64,000 bases of DNA, from positions 62,001 through 126,000 of the forward strand of contig NZ_SNYH01000004.1 of NCBI RefSeq assembly GCF_004363005.1, written 5' to 3'. The stretch is from Tenacibaculum caenipelagi (GTDB lineage: Bacteria > Bacteroidota > Bacteroidia > Flavobacteriales > Flavobacteriaceae). A program made the position numbers and the translations under genes. The notes under the pieces are model-generated. The model worked only from the letters and a program-made list of their open reading frames with translations, did not search any database and was not told the origin of the DNA. Position 1 is the stretch's first letter, and every line of letters starts with the position of its first letter. Positions 24,717 to 34,478 of this stretch are shown one piece after another.

Positions 24717-25670
24717 ATGAAAAAAGCCCTAGTAATTTCTGGAGGAGGAAGTAAAGGATCATTTGCAGGAGGAGTTGCCGAGTATTTAATGAAGTATAAA
24801 GAGAAAGAATATGATATGTTTTTAGGGACTTCAACAGGTAGCTTAATGGTTTCGCATTTAGCATTAGGAATGATTGATGAATTAAAAGAGTTGTATACAT
24901 CAGTTGATCAAAAAGCTATTTTTAGTAACAGCCCATTTAGAGTAAAATCGGTACATGGAGAAAAAGTAGTTTCTATACGCCACCGAAATACATTTTGGAA
25001 TTTTTTGAATGGACGTAAAACTTTTGGAGAGAGTAAAAACTTACGTAAGCTCATAACTAGGAGTATTACCCAAGAAATGTATGATGAAATTAGAAAAATA
25101 AATAAAGAAGTAGTTGTTACGGTTTCTAATTTAACAGCCAATCAAATAGAGTATAAATCGATATTGGAATGTGAATATGAAGATTTTTGTGACTGGATTT
25201 GGGGTTCTTGTAATTATGTGCCTTTTATGAGTTTGTTAGAAAAAGATTATTGTCAGTACGCAGATGGTGGCTTTGGAAGTTTAGTGCCTATTCGTGAAGC
25301 AATTCTTAGAGGAGCCACAGAGGTTGATGCAATTATATTAGCGACAGAAGTAACTCAAATGAATCGATTGCCGGCAAAAAACCCATTTTCATTAATGATG
25401 GATACTTTTGATTTTATGCTTGAAAATGTAGAACGTCATAACATCACTATAGGAAAGCTCTCTGCAAAACAGAATGATGTGAAATTGAATTTATATTATA
25501 CACCAACCATATTAACTACCAATTCGTTAGTTTTTGAAAAAGAAAAGATGAAAAAATGGTGGAAGTCGGGCTATAATTACGCTAAAAAGCTCCATGATGA
25601 TAGAATGACTGAGTTTAGACCAGAAATGATAGATAATCAGGAAATAGAAGAAGGAATAGAAAATAATTAA
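24717..25670 (+). CDS. patatin-like phospholipase/acyl hydrolase
   Basis: The 317-residue protein starts with the glycine-rich oxyanion loop (LVISGGGSKGSFAGG), has the nucleophile elbow GTSTG with the catalytic Ser near residue 42, and the DGGFGS motif carrying the catalytic Asp near residue 182. All residues of the Ser-Asp dyad are present. It has no signal peptide, so it is probably cytosolic or membrane-associated and hydrolyses acyl esters. The stop lies two bases before the next ATG, which indicates an operon with the DUF72 gene and probably the small membrane protein. Confidence 0.88.
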   Translation: MKKALVISGGGSKGSFAGGVAEYLMKYKEKEYDMFLGTSTGSLMVSHLALGMIDELKELYTSVDQKAIFSNSPFRVKSVHGEKVVSIRHRNTFWNFLNGRKTFGESKNLRKLITRSITQEMYDEIRKINKEVVVTVSNLTANQIEYKSILECEYEDFCDWIWGSCNYVPFMSLLEKDYCQYADGGFGSLVPIREAILRGATEVDAIILATEVTQMNRLPAKNPFSLMMDTFDFMLENVERHNITIGKLSAKQNDVKLNLYYTPTILTTNSLVFEKEKMKKWWKSGYNYAKKLHDDRMTEFRPEMIDNQEIEEGIENN

Positions 25671-25672
25671 GT

Positions 25673-26566
25673 ATGAAGTTCGGAAAGGTTGAACATCCTG
25701 AATTAATAGATTTTACATTACCAAAAATACATCCTAAAACAATAGAGGTATTAAGTTCTTTTGAAAAAAGTGAAAAACCAAATGTTTTTGTAGGGTGTGC
25801 AAAATGGAACAAAGCAGATTTAAAAGGATTTTACCCACGAGGTACTAAAGATGAATTAGAGTACTATTCGAAACAATTTAATTCTATCGAATTAAACGCT
25901 ACTTTTTACCGTCAATTTCCAGCGGAACAGTTTGCGAAATGGAAGGCAAAAACTCCTAAAGGATTTAAATTTTTCCCGAAGCTAGGGCAGGAGATAAGTC
26001 ACTGGAAGCGTTTGGAAGGTGTTCAAGATGCAGTGAATATCTATTTAGATAACGCATCGAATTTAGAAGAAAAATTAGGAACTATTTTTTTACAAATGCA
26101 TTCTAATTTTGGACCTAAAAACTTTGATAGACTACAAAACTTTGCTGTAAGTTGGCCAAAAGGAATTCCATTAGCTATAGAGGTTCGTCATCCTGATTGG
26201 TTTCAAGATACAGTTGTTTTTGATGAGTTTACACAGCTATTAGAAGAAAATAATATCGCGAATGTATTGGTTGATACAGCTGGGAGGAGAGATATGGTGC
26301 ATATGAGACTGACCAATAATGAGGCTTTTGTACGTTATGTAGGAGCAAATCACCCGACAGATTATACGCGTTTAGATGATTGGATAGTCCGATTAAAAGA
26401 GTGGAATGATTTAGGATTACAGAATATTAACTTTTTTATCCATCAAAACTTAGAGGTAGAGTCGCCATTATTAGCTGAGTATTTTATAAAAAAGCTAAAC
26501 AAAGAACTAGGAATTAATCTGAAAATTCCTAATGAAGAAAATAATCAACAAATGAGTTTGTTATAA
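25673..26566 (+). CDS. DUF72 (YecE-like) TIM-barrel protein
   Basis: A 297-residue protein of the DUF72 family: FVGCAKWNKADLKGFYPRG near residue 40, ELNATFYRQFPAEQF, and the later AIEVRHPDW and NINFFIHQNLE blocks are diagnostic. The family adopts a TIM-barrel-like fold and its biochemical role is not settled. It is translationally coupled to the patatin gene (two-base gap) and followed closely by a 62-residue membrane protein. Confidence 0.85.
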   Translation: MKFGKVEHPELIDFTLPKIHPKTIEVLSSFEKSEKPNVFVGCAKWNKADLKGFYPRGTKDELEYYSKQFNSIELNATFYRQFPAEQFAKWKAKTPKGFKFFPKLGQEISHWKRLEGVQDAVNIYLDNASNLEEKLGTIFLQMHSNFGPKNFDRLQNFAVSWPKGIPLAIEVRHPDWFQDTVVFDEFTQLLEENNIANVLVDTAGRRDMVHMRLTNNEAFVRYVGANHPTDYTRLDDWIVRLKEWNDLGLQNINFFIHQNLEVESPLLAEYFIKKLNKELGINLKIPNEENNQQMSLL

Positions 26567-26580
26567 AATACAATTATATA

Positions 26581-26769
26581 ATGCTTGAAATAGTTTTACA
26601 GTTTTTTAGAGAGATTTTGATGGAGATTCCTGGTGCTTTTATTAGGTGGATTTTTCTTTCTAAACATAAAACATTAAAAGAAATTATTTCAGAAGGAAGT
26701 CCATATAATTACTTGTTTAGTTATATGTTTATTAGCTTTTTGGTTTTCATAATTGTTGTTTTTAAATAA
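26581..26769 (+). CDS. small membrane protein
   Basis: 62 residues with a hydrophobic N-terminal segment (about 1-25) and a second helix at the C-terminus (about 44-61). The ATG lies 14 bases after the DUF72 stop and a strong terminator follows, so it is the last gene of the operon. No domain is recognised. Short proteins of this form occur in related genomes, which supports it being real. Confidence 0.55.
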   Translation: MLEIVLQFFREILMEIPGAFIRWIFLSKHKTLKEIISEGSPYNYLFSYMFISFLVFIIVVFK

Positions 26770-26796
26770 AGCTTTTTTGAAAAAGAGGTATAAAAA

Positions 26797-26825
26797 AATC
26801 CAGCTAAATAAGCTGGATTTTATTT
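26797..26825. terminator. terminator between convergent genes
   Basis: AATCCAGCT/AGCTGGATT stem with an AAATA loop, followed by T-rich sequence and preceded by an A run, so it can serve both the plus-strand operon and the S41 peptidase gene. Confidence 0.75.
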
Positions 26826-26841
26826 TATATAGTTTTGACTT

Positions 26842-28290
26842 CTATTTCAATTCCACATACATATTGTTATAATCAGGGCGCATCATATCTGAATTCCATG
26901 ACGGAGAAAATTGAATTCCTTTTTTCATTGTAGGAATTCCTTTAGCTCCTGTTGTAATATATTGAATAGTTCTTTCTAATAAAGGCTCTGTAGGATCTCC
27001 TAAAATACCTAAGTTACCAGGATCTTCCTCCATAATTACTTCAGGAATGAATCCTTCTGGAGCATTTTCCCCATTTTTATTTTGAATTTCTAAAACAATC
27101 GGTTGCATTGCCCAAGTATGGCTTTTTAAATTTGAACCATTTCGAGTATAATCATCTGAATCGTACAATGTGATAGATCCAACATGTTTGCCATAAGTTT
27201 GAATTCCTACTAGCTTTACATCAATATAAGCTTTTAATGCATTGATAACTAATTCAGATGCAGATGCTGTTCCGTCAGAAACAATGAAATACACAGTATT
27301 AAGGTTTAAACTATTAATAACTTCGTTTAAAACGACATTGCCTTGTGAGTTTTTATTTAAAATTTGATCAGTAAAGTTATTAATAAGTAAATCAGGGTTT
27401 GTTACCTCCATCACTTTGTGGTTCCATATTTGTTTGGCAAACAATTCACCTGTATACTGCCCAGTAATCATACTACCTAAATAAGCAGCCGTTTGTACAG
27501 AACCACCACCATTGTAACGTAAATCTATAATTAAATCGGTAATTCCAGCAGTTTTAAAATTTGCAAACTCTGCGTTTAGATCTCCATCAAAATCACTAGA
27601 GAACTGATTGTATAGTAAATACCCAATGGTATGACTACCATCTGTAATTACATTACTTACTTTAACAGGGTTTTCAGTTACTTGTGATTTGGTTACAGTA
27701 ATAGTTGTTCCATTGCTAACAGGGTTCCCTCCATTATAATCAGCCAAATGAATAGTAAGCGTATTATTAGCAAATAAATCGTTTACATTCGCTCTGGTTA
27801 ACGTTGTACCGTTAACTTCTGTGATAATCATACCACGAGTAACTCCTTGTGTATTGGCATCAGAGCCATTAACAACATCATACACGTATACATAATAACC
27901 TCCTGATCCGTTTGCGTAATCAGCACCTTCTAATTTCATACCACTAGTTAATCGTATTCCAGCAAAAGCCTGCTCAAGGGCAATGTAATCATCTACAATC
28001 CAAGAATAAGTTCTATCAGGATCTTTTGGATATTCGTTAGGCATGTATAATAAATTGTAAAAGAGATTTGCTGGATTATCATATCCTGATAAATAACTAT
28101 ACACTTCATTATCATTACTAAAACGACTATCAGCCAAATCAGGCACTAAATCTTGCCATAAGTAGTATGCATTGAGTCCTTTCCAAACAAAGTTTTGAAC
28201 TTCAATATTTTTAGGAGCATTGTCTTTTTCACTACAAGAAATAATTAGTATTGAAAATAAGGCGATAAGGGATAACTTTAATAATTTCAT
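26842..28290 (-). CDS. S41-family (C-terminal processing) peptidase lipoprotein
   Basis: A 482-residue lipoprotein (IISC lipobox) with a PDZ-like region near residues 120-200 (GMIITEVNGTTL) and an S41 catalytic domain. DLRYNGGGSVQTAAYLGS precedes the nucleophile motif SDGTASASELV, and GIQTYGKHVGS supplies the catalytic Lys. It would cleave proteins near their C-termini in the periplasm. ATG start. It is divergent from the ECF sigma gene, but no direct functional link is visible. Confidence 0.85.
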   Translation of the reverse strand: MKLLKLSLIALFSILIISCSEKDNAPKNIEVQNFVWKGLNAYYLWQDLVPDLADSRFSNDNEVYSYLSGYDNPANLFYNLLYMPNEYPKDPDRTYSWIVDDYIALEQAFAGIRLTSGMKLEGADYANGSGGYYVYVYDVVNGSDANTQGVTRGMIITEVNGTTLTRANVNDLFANNTLTIHLADYNGGNPVSNGTTITVTKSQVTENPVKVSNVITDGSHTIGYLLYNQFSSDFDGDLNAEFANFKTAGITDLIIDLRYNGGGSVQTAAYLGSMITGQYTGELFAKQIWNHKVMEVTNPDLLINNFTDQILNKNSQGNVVLNEVINSLNLNTVYFIVSDGTASASELVINALKAYIDVKLVGIQTYGKHVGSITLYDSDDYTRNGSNLKSHTWAMQPIVLEIQNKNGENAPEGFIPEVIMEEDPGNLGILGDPTEPLLERTIQYITTGAKGIPTMKKGIQFSPSWNSDMMRPDYNNMYVELK

Positions 28291-28355
28291 AAGGAATGTG
28301 TTAACTGTAATACCAACGCAATTTAATCAATAATATTATTTTTTTTATTATTGGT

Positions 28356-28380
28356 GTAACAAACTTGAAACTGTATCGTC
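28356..28380 (+). promoter_or_regulatory. candidate ECF sigma-factor promoter (autoregulation)
   Basis: GTAAC at 28356-28360 and CGTC at 28377-28380, separated by 16 bases, match the common ECF promoter pattern. It lies about 70 bases before the ECF sigma gene start, as expected for self-activation. Confidence 0.5.
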
Positions 28381-28449
28381 GTAGATATGTAAACCTGATA
28401 GATAAGAAGGATTAATCTAAAAGAGTTTACAGAATTAATCAACCAAACA

Positions 28450-28959
28450 ATGAACCAATCAGACTTTTTAAAAGTTGTATTACCATTTAAAGACAAAGTC
28501 TTTCGTTTAGCGAAAAGATTGTTGGTTTCTACAGAAGAAGCTGAAGACGCTACGCAAGAACTGTATTTTAAATTGTGGAGAAATCGAGAAAAACTGTCTA
28601 ACTATAAGAATGTAGAGGCATTTGCGATGACCATGACCAAAAATTATTGTTATGACCGATTAAAATCGAAGCAGGCAAGTAATTTAACATTGGTTCATAG
28701 CAATTATAAAGAAAAAGATACGTCGCTAGAAAAGAAAGTAGAACATAACGACAGTGTAAACCAAGTACATCAGCTTATTGAAAAATTACCAGAACAGCAA
28801 AAAATAATCATTCAGCTACGAGATATAGAGCAATATGATTTTGATGAAATATGTAAAATGGTAGACATGAAGCCTACCGCTGTTAGAGTAGCGTTATCAA
28901 GAGCAAGAAAAACAATAAGAGAAGAACTCATAAAAAAACATAATTATGGAGTTAGCTAA
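28450..28959 (+). CDS. ECF-type RNA polymerase sigma factor
   Basis: The 169-residue protein has region 2 (FRLAKRLLVSTEEAEDATQELYFKLW and the following YCYDRLKSK) and region 4 (LPEQQKIIIQLRDIEQYDFDEI, then KPTAVRVALSRARKTIREEL), the two regions that define an extracytoplasmic-function sigma-70 factor. It directs RNA polymerase to stress or envelope genes. It overlaps the next gene by 14 bases and heads a four-gene operon with a candidate self-recognised promoter upstream. Confidence 0.92.
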   Translation: MNQSDFLKVVLPFKDKVFRLAKRLLVSTEEAEDATQELYFKLWRNREKLSNYKNVEAFAMTMTKNYCYDRLKSKQASNLTLVHSNYKEKDTSLEKKVEHNDSVNQVHQLIEKLPEQQKIIIQLRDIEQYDFDEICKMVDMKPTAVRVALSRARKTIREELIKKHNYGVS

Positions 28960-29416
28960 CATAGAAAAATTATTAGATAAATACCTAGACGCAGAAACAA
29001 CTTTGCAAGAGGAGCAAGTACTACAAGAGTATTTTACATCAAACGATGTGGCACCGCATTTGCAAGAGTATAGTATGATGTTTGGTTATTTTAAACAAAG
29101 TAAAGACGAAACCTTTACCAAAACCATTCAGTTAAAACCTGAGAGAACTAAGAAGAACTGGAAATGGTTATCGGTAGCAGCGTCAGTAGTCTTACTATTT
29201 AGTGTATTCATGGGTAATGAAGAGTACAAAAAGTATCAACAACGTAAACAGTTTGCGCAAATTAAAGAAGCGTTGCAACTAGTTTCAGTCAATCTAAACA
29301 AAGGAAACGATGCATTATATGCAGTTTCAAACAACCTAAAAAAAGGGAGTGATGCTATTGAACACTTAGAAACTTATGAAGAAACAGTAAATAAAGTTAT
29401 AAACACAGTAAATTAA
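28946..29416 (+). CDS. single-pass membrane protein, probable anti-sigma partner
   Basis: 156 residues: a soluble N-terminus of about 70 residues (IEKLLDKYLDAETTLQEEQ), one membrane helix near residues 74-90 (WLSVAASVVLLFSVFMG), and an extracytoplasmic helical tail. There is no His/Cys zinc-binding anti-sigma motif, so its role as the sigma factor's inhibitor is inferred from the 14-base overlap and the topology. It precedes two DUF4252 genes. Confidence 0.65.
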   Translation: MELANIEKLLDKYLDAETTLQEEQVLQEYFTSNDVAPHLQEYSMMFGYFKQSKDETFTKTIQLKPERTKKNWKWLSVAASVVLLFSVFMGNEEYKKYQQRKQFAQIKEALQLVSVNLNKGNDALYAVSNNLKKGSDAIEHLETYEETVNKVINTVN

Positions 29417-29456
29417 TTAAGAAAGTAAAACCAAGTACTTATAAACCAAGAAAATC

Positions 29457-29972
29457 ATGAAAAAATTAATAGTATTATTCGCATTTATATTTGCATCTAA
29501 TTTAAGTTTCGGACAATCGATTTTTGATAAATTAGAAGACCTTGATGAAGTTTCATCAGTTGTTGTAAACAAAGATGCTTTTGAAATTTTATCAAAGTTC
29601 AAAGTAGAATCTGAAGATAATGAAGCGATGGAAGTTTTTAAAATGATCCAAGACTTAAAAGAACTAAAAGTATTCTCTACAGAAAATGCAGCTGTGGCTG
29701 CTCAAATGGAAGGAATGGTAAAGTCAGCTGTAAGTAAAAGCAACTTGATAGAGTTAATGCGAGTAAAAGACAAAGATTCTCGTGTGAAAATTTATATAAA
29801 GTCTACTAAAAATAAGGATTTTGTAAGCGAAGTGTTGATGTTTGTAAAGGACAAAGACTCTAAAAATGGAACACCAGAATCTGTAATTGTTTCTTTAACA
29901 GGGAATATTGACATTAATAAAATGTCAAAATTAGCAGAAACTTTTTCTAAAGACGGAAAGAAAACCAAATAA
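29457..29972 (+). CDS. exported DUF4252 protein
   Basis: A 171-residue protein with a signal peptide ending SFG-Q and a DUF4252 region (IFDKLEDLDEVSSVVVNKDAFEIL, later SNLIELMRVKDKDSRVKIYIK). Most members accompany ECF sigma genes in Bacteroidetes and have unknown function. It is the third gene of the sigma operon and a paralogue of the following lipoprotein. The likely site of action is the periplasm. Confidence 0.8.
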   Translation: MKKLIVLFAFIFASNLSFGQSIFDKLEDLDEVSSVVVNKDAFEILSKFKVESEDNEAMEVFKMIQDLKELKVFSTENAAVAAQMEGMVKSAVSKSNLIELMRVKDKDSRVKIYIKSTKNKDFVSEVLMFVKDKDSKNGTPESVIVSLTGNIDINKMSKLAETFSKDGKKTK

Positions 29973-30024
29973 ATTTATAAAGCAGGGTTAATTTTAACTC
30001 TGCTTTTAATTAAAACTAATCACA

Positions 30025-30585
30025 ATGAAAAAATTACTTATATATTCATTACTACTTGTAGCTTTTGTAACTGTTTCATGTAAAACAGAATCATTGCAAA
30101 GTTATTTGGTAGAAAGCCAAGATAAAGAAGGCTTTATCACTTTTGATGTTCCTGCTAGTGTATTACAATTAAGTATGGAGAAAGCATCAGAAGAAGATAA
30201 AAAAGCATACGAGAGTATTAAAAAGATAAATATAACAGGGGTTCCATATAAGAACTTAGACGAAGCTAGTTATGAAGCTGAAAAAGAAAAGTTAAAATCA
30301 ATCTTTAAAAAATCAAACTATAAAGAGTTGATGAAATTTAAGAAAGATGGAGCGCATGCAGCTATCTATTATTCAGGAGAAGCTGATGCTATTGATGAAA
30401 TTGTCGCTTTTGGTTATGGTAAAGAAATGGGAGTGGGAGTTGCGCGTGTTTTAGGAGAAAATATGAATCCAGGTAAGATTTTAGAAATGATGCAAAAAGC
30501 TAAGATGAATGCTGATAATTTAGATTTAAAGCAATTCAAAATGATTTTTGATGAAAAGCATCGTTCGTCAGAAGTAACCGAATAA
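30025..30585 (+). CDS. DUF4252 lipoprotein
   Basis: 186 residues with lipobox VSC at about residue 19 and a DUF4252-like domain (EGFITFDVPASVLQLSM, later YKELMKFKKDGAHAAIYY). It shares layout with the exported DUF4252 protein upstream but carries a lipid anchor. It closes the sigma operon and is followed by a strong terminator. Possibly it senses or buffers the envelope signal handled by the sigma factor, but that is inference from position only. Confidence 0.78.
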   Translation: MKKLLIYSLLLVAFVTVSCKTESLQSYLVESQDKEGFITFDVPASVLQLSMEKASEEDKKAYESIKKINITGVPYKNLDEASYEAEKEKLKSIFKKSNYKELMKFKKDGAHAAIYYSGEADAIDEIVAFGYGKEMGVGVARVLGENMNPGKILEMMQKAKMNADNLDLKQFKMIFDEKHRSSEVTE

Positions 30586-30610
30586 GCTAGTTTTTATTAA
30601 AAATATAGAA

Positions 30611-30638
30611 AAGCCATCATTTTTGATGGCTTTTTTCT
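30611..30638 (+). terminator. terminator of the ECF sigma operon
   Basis: AAGCCATCA/TGATGGCTT stem with a TTTT loop and a T tract immediately after the stem. Confidence 0.8.
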
Positions 30639-30703
30639 TTTTAACGGCTCATTAACAAGCCTCCCAACAGAATTTCCTATTTTTGAGCTTTAAACAAAAA
30701 AAT

Positions 30704-33151
30704 ATGAAGTTTCAAAAACTCTTTGTTGTAGTCGTTACATTTTTTACATTAACACTATTCTCGCAATCTGATAAAGTTTACAGAGCTGAAAAAGATAAAA
30801 TCCATAATTTAATTCATACCAAATTAAAAGTAGGTTTTAACTTTCAAGAAAAAGAGTTGAATGGAGAAGAGTGGGTAACACTAAAACCTCATTTTTACGA
30901 AACGGATAAAGTTACTTTAGATGCCAAAGCAATGGTAATTCACAAAGTAACAATGAACAATCAACCGTTGGATTATAATTATGATGAGTACGAGTTAATT
31001 ATCGATTTACCTCGTAAATATAAACGAAACGAAGAGTTTACTTTATATATAAAATATACTGCACGTCCTGAGAAGGTAAAACAAAAAGGAAGTGCAGCGA
31101 TTACTTCCGCAAAAGGATTGTATTTTATCAATCCAACAGGACTTGATAAGAATAAACCAATTCAAGTTTGGACACAAGGAGAAACCGAAGCAAGTAGTTG
31201 TTGGTTCCCAACGATAGATGCACCTAACCAAAAAACATCACAAGAAATTTATATAACCGTTCCGCAAAAGTATGTTACACTTTCTAACGGAAAATTAGAA
31301 AAGCAAACAATTAATACAGACGGAACACGTACCGACTATTGGAACTTTACTCAAAAGCATGCTCCGTATTTGTTTTTTATGGGAGTAGGAGAGTATGAAA
31401 TTATTAAAGACAAGTATAATAATATTCCTGTGGATTATTATGTAGAGAAAGAATATGCTCCATATGCAAAAGACATTTTTGGAAATACGCCTGAAATGTT
31501 GGCTTTCTTTTCTAAAATTACAGGAATAGAGTATCCTTGGAATAAGTATGCACAAATTGTTGGGCGTGATTATGTAAGTGGCGCTATGGAAAATACCACA
31601 GCGGTAATTCATGGAGAAAGAGCTTATCAAACACCTGGGCAGTTAATTGATGAAAATGTACAAGAAAATACCATTGCACATGAGGCTTTTCACCATTGGT
31701 TTGGCGATTTAGTAACTGCTGAGAGTTGGAGTAACTTAACCGTAAATGAAAGTTTTGCGAATTATAGTGAGTATTTATGGTTAGAACATAAATATGGAAA
31801 AGATGAGGCAGATGCACACATGTTTGAAGATGTTGAAGGGTATAAGCAAGGGCAAAATTATGACAAACACTTAGTTCGTTTTTATTATAACGATAAAGAA
31901 GATATGTTCGATGCGGTGAGTTATAATAAAGGAGGAGCTATTTTACACATGCTTCGTAACTATTTAGGAGATGAAGCTTTTTATGCTGGATTAAACACGT
32001 ATTTAACCGATAATAAATACGGAACAGGAGAGGCACATCAATTACGTTTGGCTTTTGAAAAAGTGAGCGGTAAAGATTTAAACTGGTTTTTTAATCAATG
32101 GTATTTTAATAATGGACATCCGAAGTTATCAATTTCTTATGATTATAATAAGTTAAGAAAAACGGTAACTGTTAATATTATCCAATCTCAAATCAATGAA
32201 TTTAAATTCCCTTTTGCGATTGATGTTTTTGAAGGAAGCAAACGTACACGTCATACAGTATTTGTAGAAGGTAGAGATGCGTCATTTACTTTTCCTTTTA
32301 CCAAACAACCAGATTTAATTCAAGTAAATGCTGATGGTGTTTTATTATGTGACATAACTGAGAATAAAGTATTGAGTGATTATATTCATCAATTGAAATA
32401 TGCAGAGAACTATGTACACAAGAGAGAAGCATTATTAGAAATAGCAAAACATCAAGATGATAAAAATGCTTTTAATGCCGTTGCAGATGCTATGGATGAT
32501 GATTTTTACAAAATCAGAATATTGGCTTTAGAAAATATTAATCTCATCAATAAATATTCTAAAAAGAGTGTGATTGATAAAATTATGCGAATAGCTAACA
32601 ATGATTCAAAAACATTAGTGCAAGCAGCAGCTATTGAGACTTTAGGAAAGTTGACAGATCCAGCTTTAAAACCAGTTTTTGAAAAAGGATTAGAAAGTAA
32701 GTCGTATTCGGTTTTAGGAAAATCGTTGGTAGGAATGTATTATATCGATAAACAGTTAGCTATTCAAAAATCGAAAACATTACCATTAGAAGTGAAAAAG
32801 ATTGTCGCGACACCACTAACTCGTATCTATTTAGAAGAAAATGACGACGAAGAGTTAAGTTTTATAGCGAGCAATGTAATGGCAGGAATGTTTTTAAGTC
32901 CGAATAAGAAAATTCAGTCTTTATATAAAGAAGCCTTTGATAAAATAGGAAAAAGTAACAATACAGAAGCAATTAAAAACTTATCAGATGATATTGTTGC
33001 TAAAGGAATTCAGTACAAACAATATAATTTTGATAAGGTAGGGATAAACCTATTACGTCAAATGGTTCAAATGCAAAAAACAAGTAACCCCTCAAATAAA
33101 GAAAACAATTTAAAGGCTATACAAATAGCTATGGCAAAATTGCTTGAATAA
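30704..33151 (+). CDS. exported M1-family aminopeptidase
   Basis: About 815 residues. After a signal peptide (ending LFS-Q) comes the M1 N-terminal beta domain, then the GAMEN substrate motif and the zinc site HEAFHHWFGDLVT with the third ligand Glu in NESFANY 18 residues later. The C-terminal third is made of helical repeats (HEAT-like: ALLEIAKHQD, AAAIETLGKL), as in other M1 enzymes. It removes N-terminal amino acids from peptides in the periplasm. The ATG at 30704 is preferred to an upstream TTG, and a TATTTTTG box lies about 18 bases before it. Confidence 0.9.
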   Translation: MKFQKLFVVVVTFFTLTLFSQSDKVYRAEKDKIHNLIHTKLKVGFNFQEKELNGEEWVTLKPHFYETDKVTLDAKAMVIHKVTMNNQPLDYNYDEYELIIDLPRKYKRNEEFTLYIKYTARPEKVKQKGSAAITSAKGLYFINPTGLDKNKPIQVWTQGETEASSCWFPTIDAPNQKTSQEIYITVPQKYVTLSNGKLEKQTINTDGTRTDYWNFTQKHAPYLFFMGVGEYEIIKDKYNNIPVDYYVEKEYAPYAKDIFGNTPEMLAFFSKITGIEYPWNKYAQIVGRDYVSGAMENTTAVIHGERAYQTPGQLIDENVQENTIAHEAFHHWFGDLVTAESWSNLTVNESFANYSEYLWLEHKYGKDEADAHMFEDVEGYKQGQNYDKHLVRFYYNDKEDMFDAVSYNKGGAILHMLRNYLGDEAFYAGLNTYLTDNKYGTGEAHQLRLAFEKVSGKDLNWFFNQWYFNNGHPKLSISYDYNKLRKTVTVNIIQSQINEFKFPFAIDVFEGSKRTRHTVFVEGRDASFTFPFTKQPDLIQVNADGVLLCDITENKVLSDYIHQLKYAENYVHKREALLEIAKHQDDKNAFNAVADAMDDDFYKIRILALENINLINKYSKKSVIDKIMRIANNDSKTLVQAAAIETLGKLTDPALKPVFEKGLESKSYSVLGKSLVGMYYIDKQLAIQKSKTLPLEVKKIVATPLTRIYLEENDDEELSFIASNVMAGMFLSPNKKIQSLYKEAFDKIGKSNNTEAIKNLSDDIVAKGIQYKQYNFDKVGINLLRQMVQMQKTSNPSNKENNLKAIQIAMAKLLE

Positions 33152-33190
33152 ATAGTATAAAATCATAAAGTTTAAGTTAAAAAGAATACT

Positions 33191-33198
33191 TAGTTTTG
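33191..33198 (+). promoter_or_regulatory. candidate TAnnTTTG box upstream of the lipoprotein gene
   Basis: TAGTTTTG matches the Bacteroidetes -7 consensus and would start transcription near 33204, about 30 bases before the ATG at 33236. No clear -33 TTG partner was found. Confidence 0.35.
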
Positions 33199-33235
33199 GC
33201 ACAATAATTGAATTTTCTTGCGAAACTTAAACTTT

Positions 33236-34432
33236 ATGAGAAAAACTACTTTACTACTTATCTTTTCAATACTAGTTTTAGCTTCTTGTAGTAGTGTAAA
33301 AACTACAGAGAAAGCGATTAATTCTGGAAATTATGAAAAGGCGATCTCACTATCTATAGAAAACTTAGCAAAAAACAAAGCAAAGGAGAAGAATCAGCCT
33401 TATGTGATTATGCTTCAAGAAGCTTTTGCAAAAGCGACTGATAGAGACTTAGCACGAATATCATTTTTAGAAAAAGAGCAAAATCCAGCAAATTTTGAAG
33501 CTGTATACAATCTGTATCGACAATTACACAACAGACAAGAAAGAATAAAACCTTTATTACCATTGCGAATTTTCTCTTCAGGAAGAGAAGCTAAATTTAA
33601 ATTGGTAAATTATGAGAACAACATCATTGAAGCAAAAGAAAATTATGCGAATTATTTGTACGAAAATGGAGTTGCTTTACTAAACGACGGTGACCGAGAT
33701 AAAATTAATTACAGAAGAGCTTTTGATGAGTTAAGACACTTAGATAATATCAGTCCTAATTATAAAGACACAAGAGAGTTGTTAGATGAAGCCCATGCAA
33801 GAGGAACAGACTTTGTGCATTTATCGGTAAGAAATAGAACAAATCAAATAATTCCGAGAAGATTAGAAAGAGATTTATTAGCAATTGATACCTATGGATT
33901 GAACGATTTATGGACCGTGTATCACTCAAAAAAAGATAGAAATATTCGTTATGATTTTGATTTGGAATTAGATTTTAGAGAAATTGAAGTTTCTCCAGAA
34001 CAAGTTCGCGAAAAAGAAATTATTAAAGAGAAGAGAATAAAAGACGGATTCAAATATTTGTTAGATGATAATGGAAACTATGTAAAAGATAGTTTAGGAA
34101 ACAAGATAAAAGTAGACAAGTATAGGACAATACGTTGTAAATTTTATCAGTTCACACAATTTAAAAGTAGTCGAGTTACTGGAGTTGTAAAATATATTGA
34201 TAATAGAACCAAACAACTATTACAAAAGTTTCCAATTGAAAGTGAGTTTGTTTTTGAACATGTATATGCCGATTATGATGGAGACAAAAGAGCATTAGAT
34301 AATTCACTTTTAGGTTTATTGAACGAACGATTAATAGGCTTTCCTTCTAGCGAACAAATGGTATACGATACAGGTACCGATTTAAAGCAAAAGCTTAAAC
34401 ATATTATTACTAAAAATAAGTTTAGAAATTAG
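33236..34432 (+). CDS. predicted lipoprotein, TPR-like, unknown function
   Basis: A 398-residue protein with lipobox LASC at residues 16-19 and helical segments resembling degenerate tetratricopeptide repeats in the first half (AINSGNYEKAISLSIENLAK; DRDKINYRRAFDELRHLDNI). The second half is beta-rich and contains the charged segment EVSPEQVREKEIIKEKRIK. Assigned by location to the cell envelope. I recognise no named family. A TTG at 33218 would extend the N-terminus by six residues, but the ATG gives a normal signal peptide. Confidence 0.72.
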   Translation: MRKTTLLLIFSILVLASCSSVKTTEKAINSGNYEKAISLSIENLAKNKAKEKNQPYVIMLQEAFAKATDRDLARISFLEKEQNPANFEAVYNLYRQLHNRQERIKPLLPLRIFSSGREAKFKLVNYENNIIEAKENYANYLYENGVALLNDGDRDKINYRRAFDELRHLDNISPNYKDTRELLDEAHARGTDFVHLSVRNRTNQIIPRRLERDLLAIDTYGLNDLWTVYHSKKDRNIRYDFDLELDFREIEVSPEQVREKEIIKEKRIKDGFKYLLDDNGNYVKDSLGNKIKVDKYRTIRCKFYQFTQFKSSRVTGVVKYIDNRTKQLLQKFPIESEFVFEHVYADYDGDKRALDNSLLGLLNERLIGFPSSEQMVYDTGTDLKQKLKHIITKNKFRN

Positions 34433-34478
34433 TTACTTTTTGTATATTTGGGCGATTAACCCCCAAAATTTCATTAAT

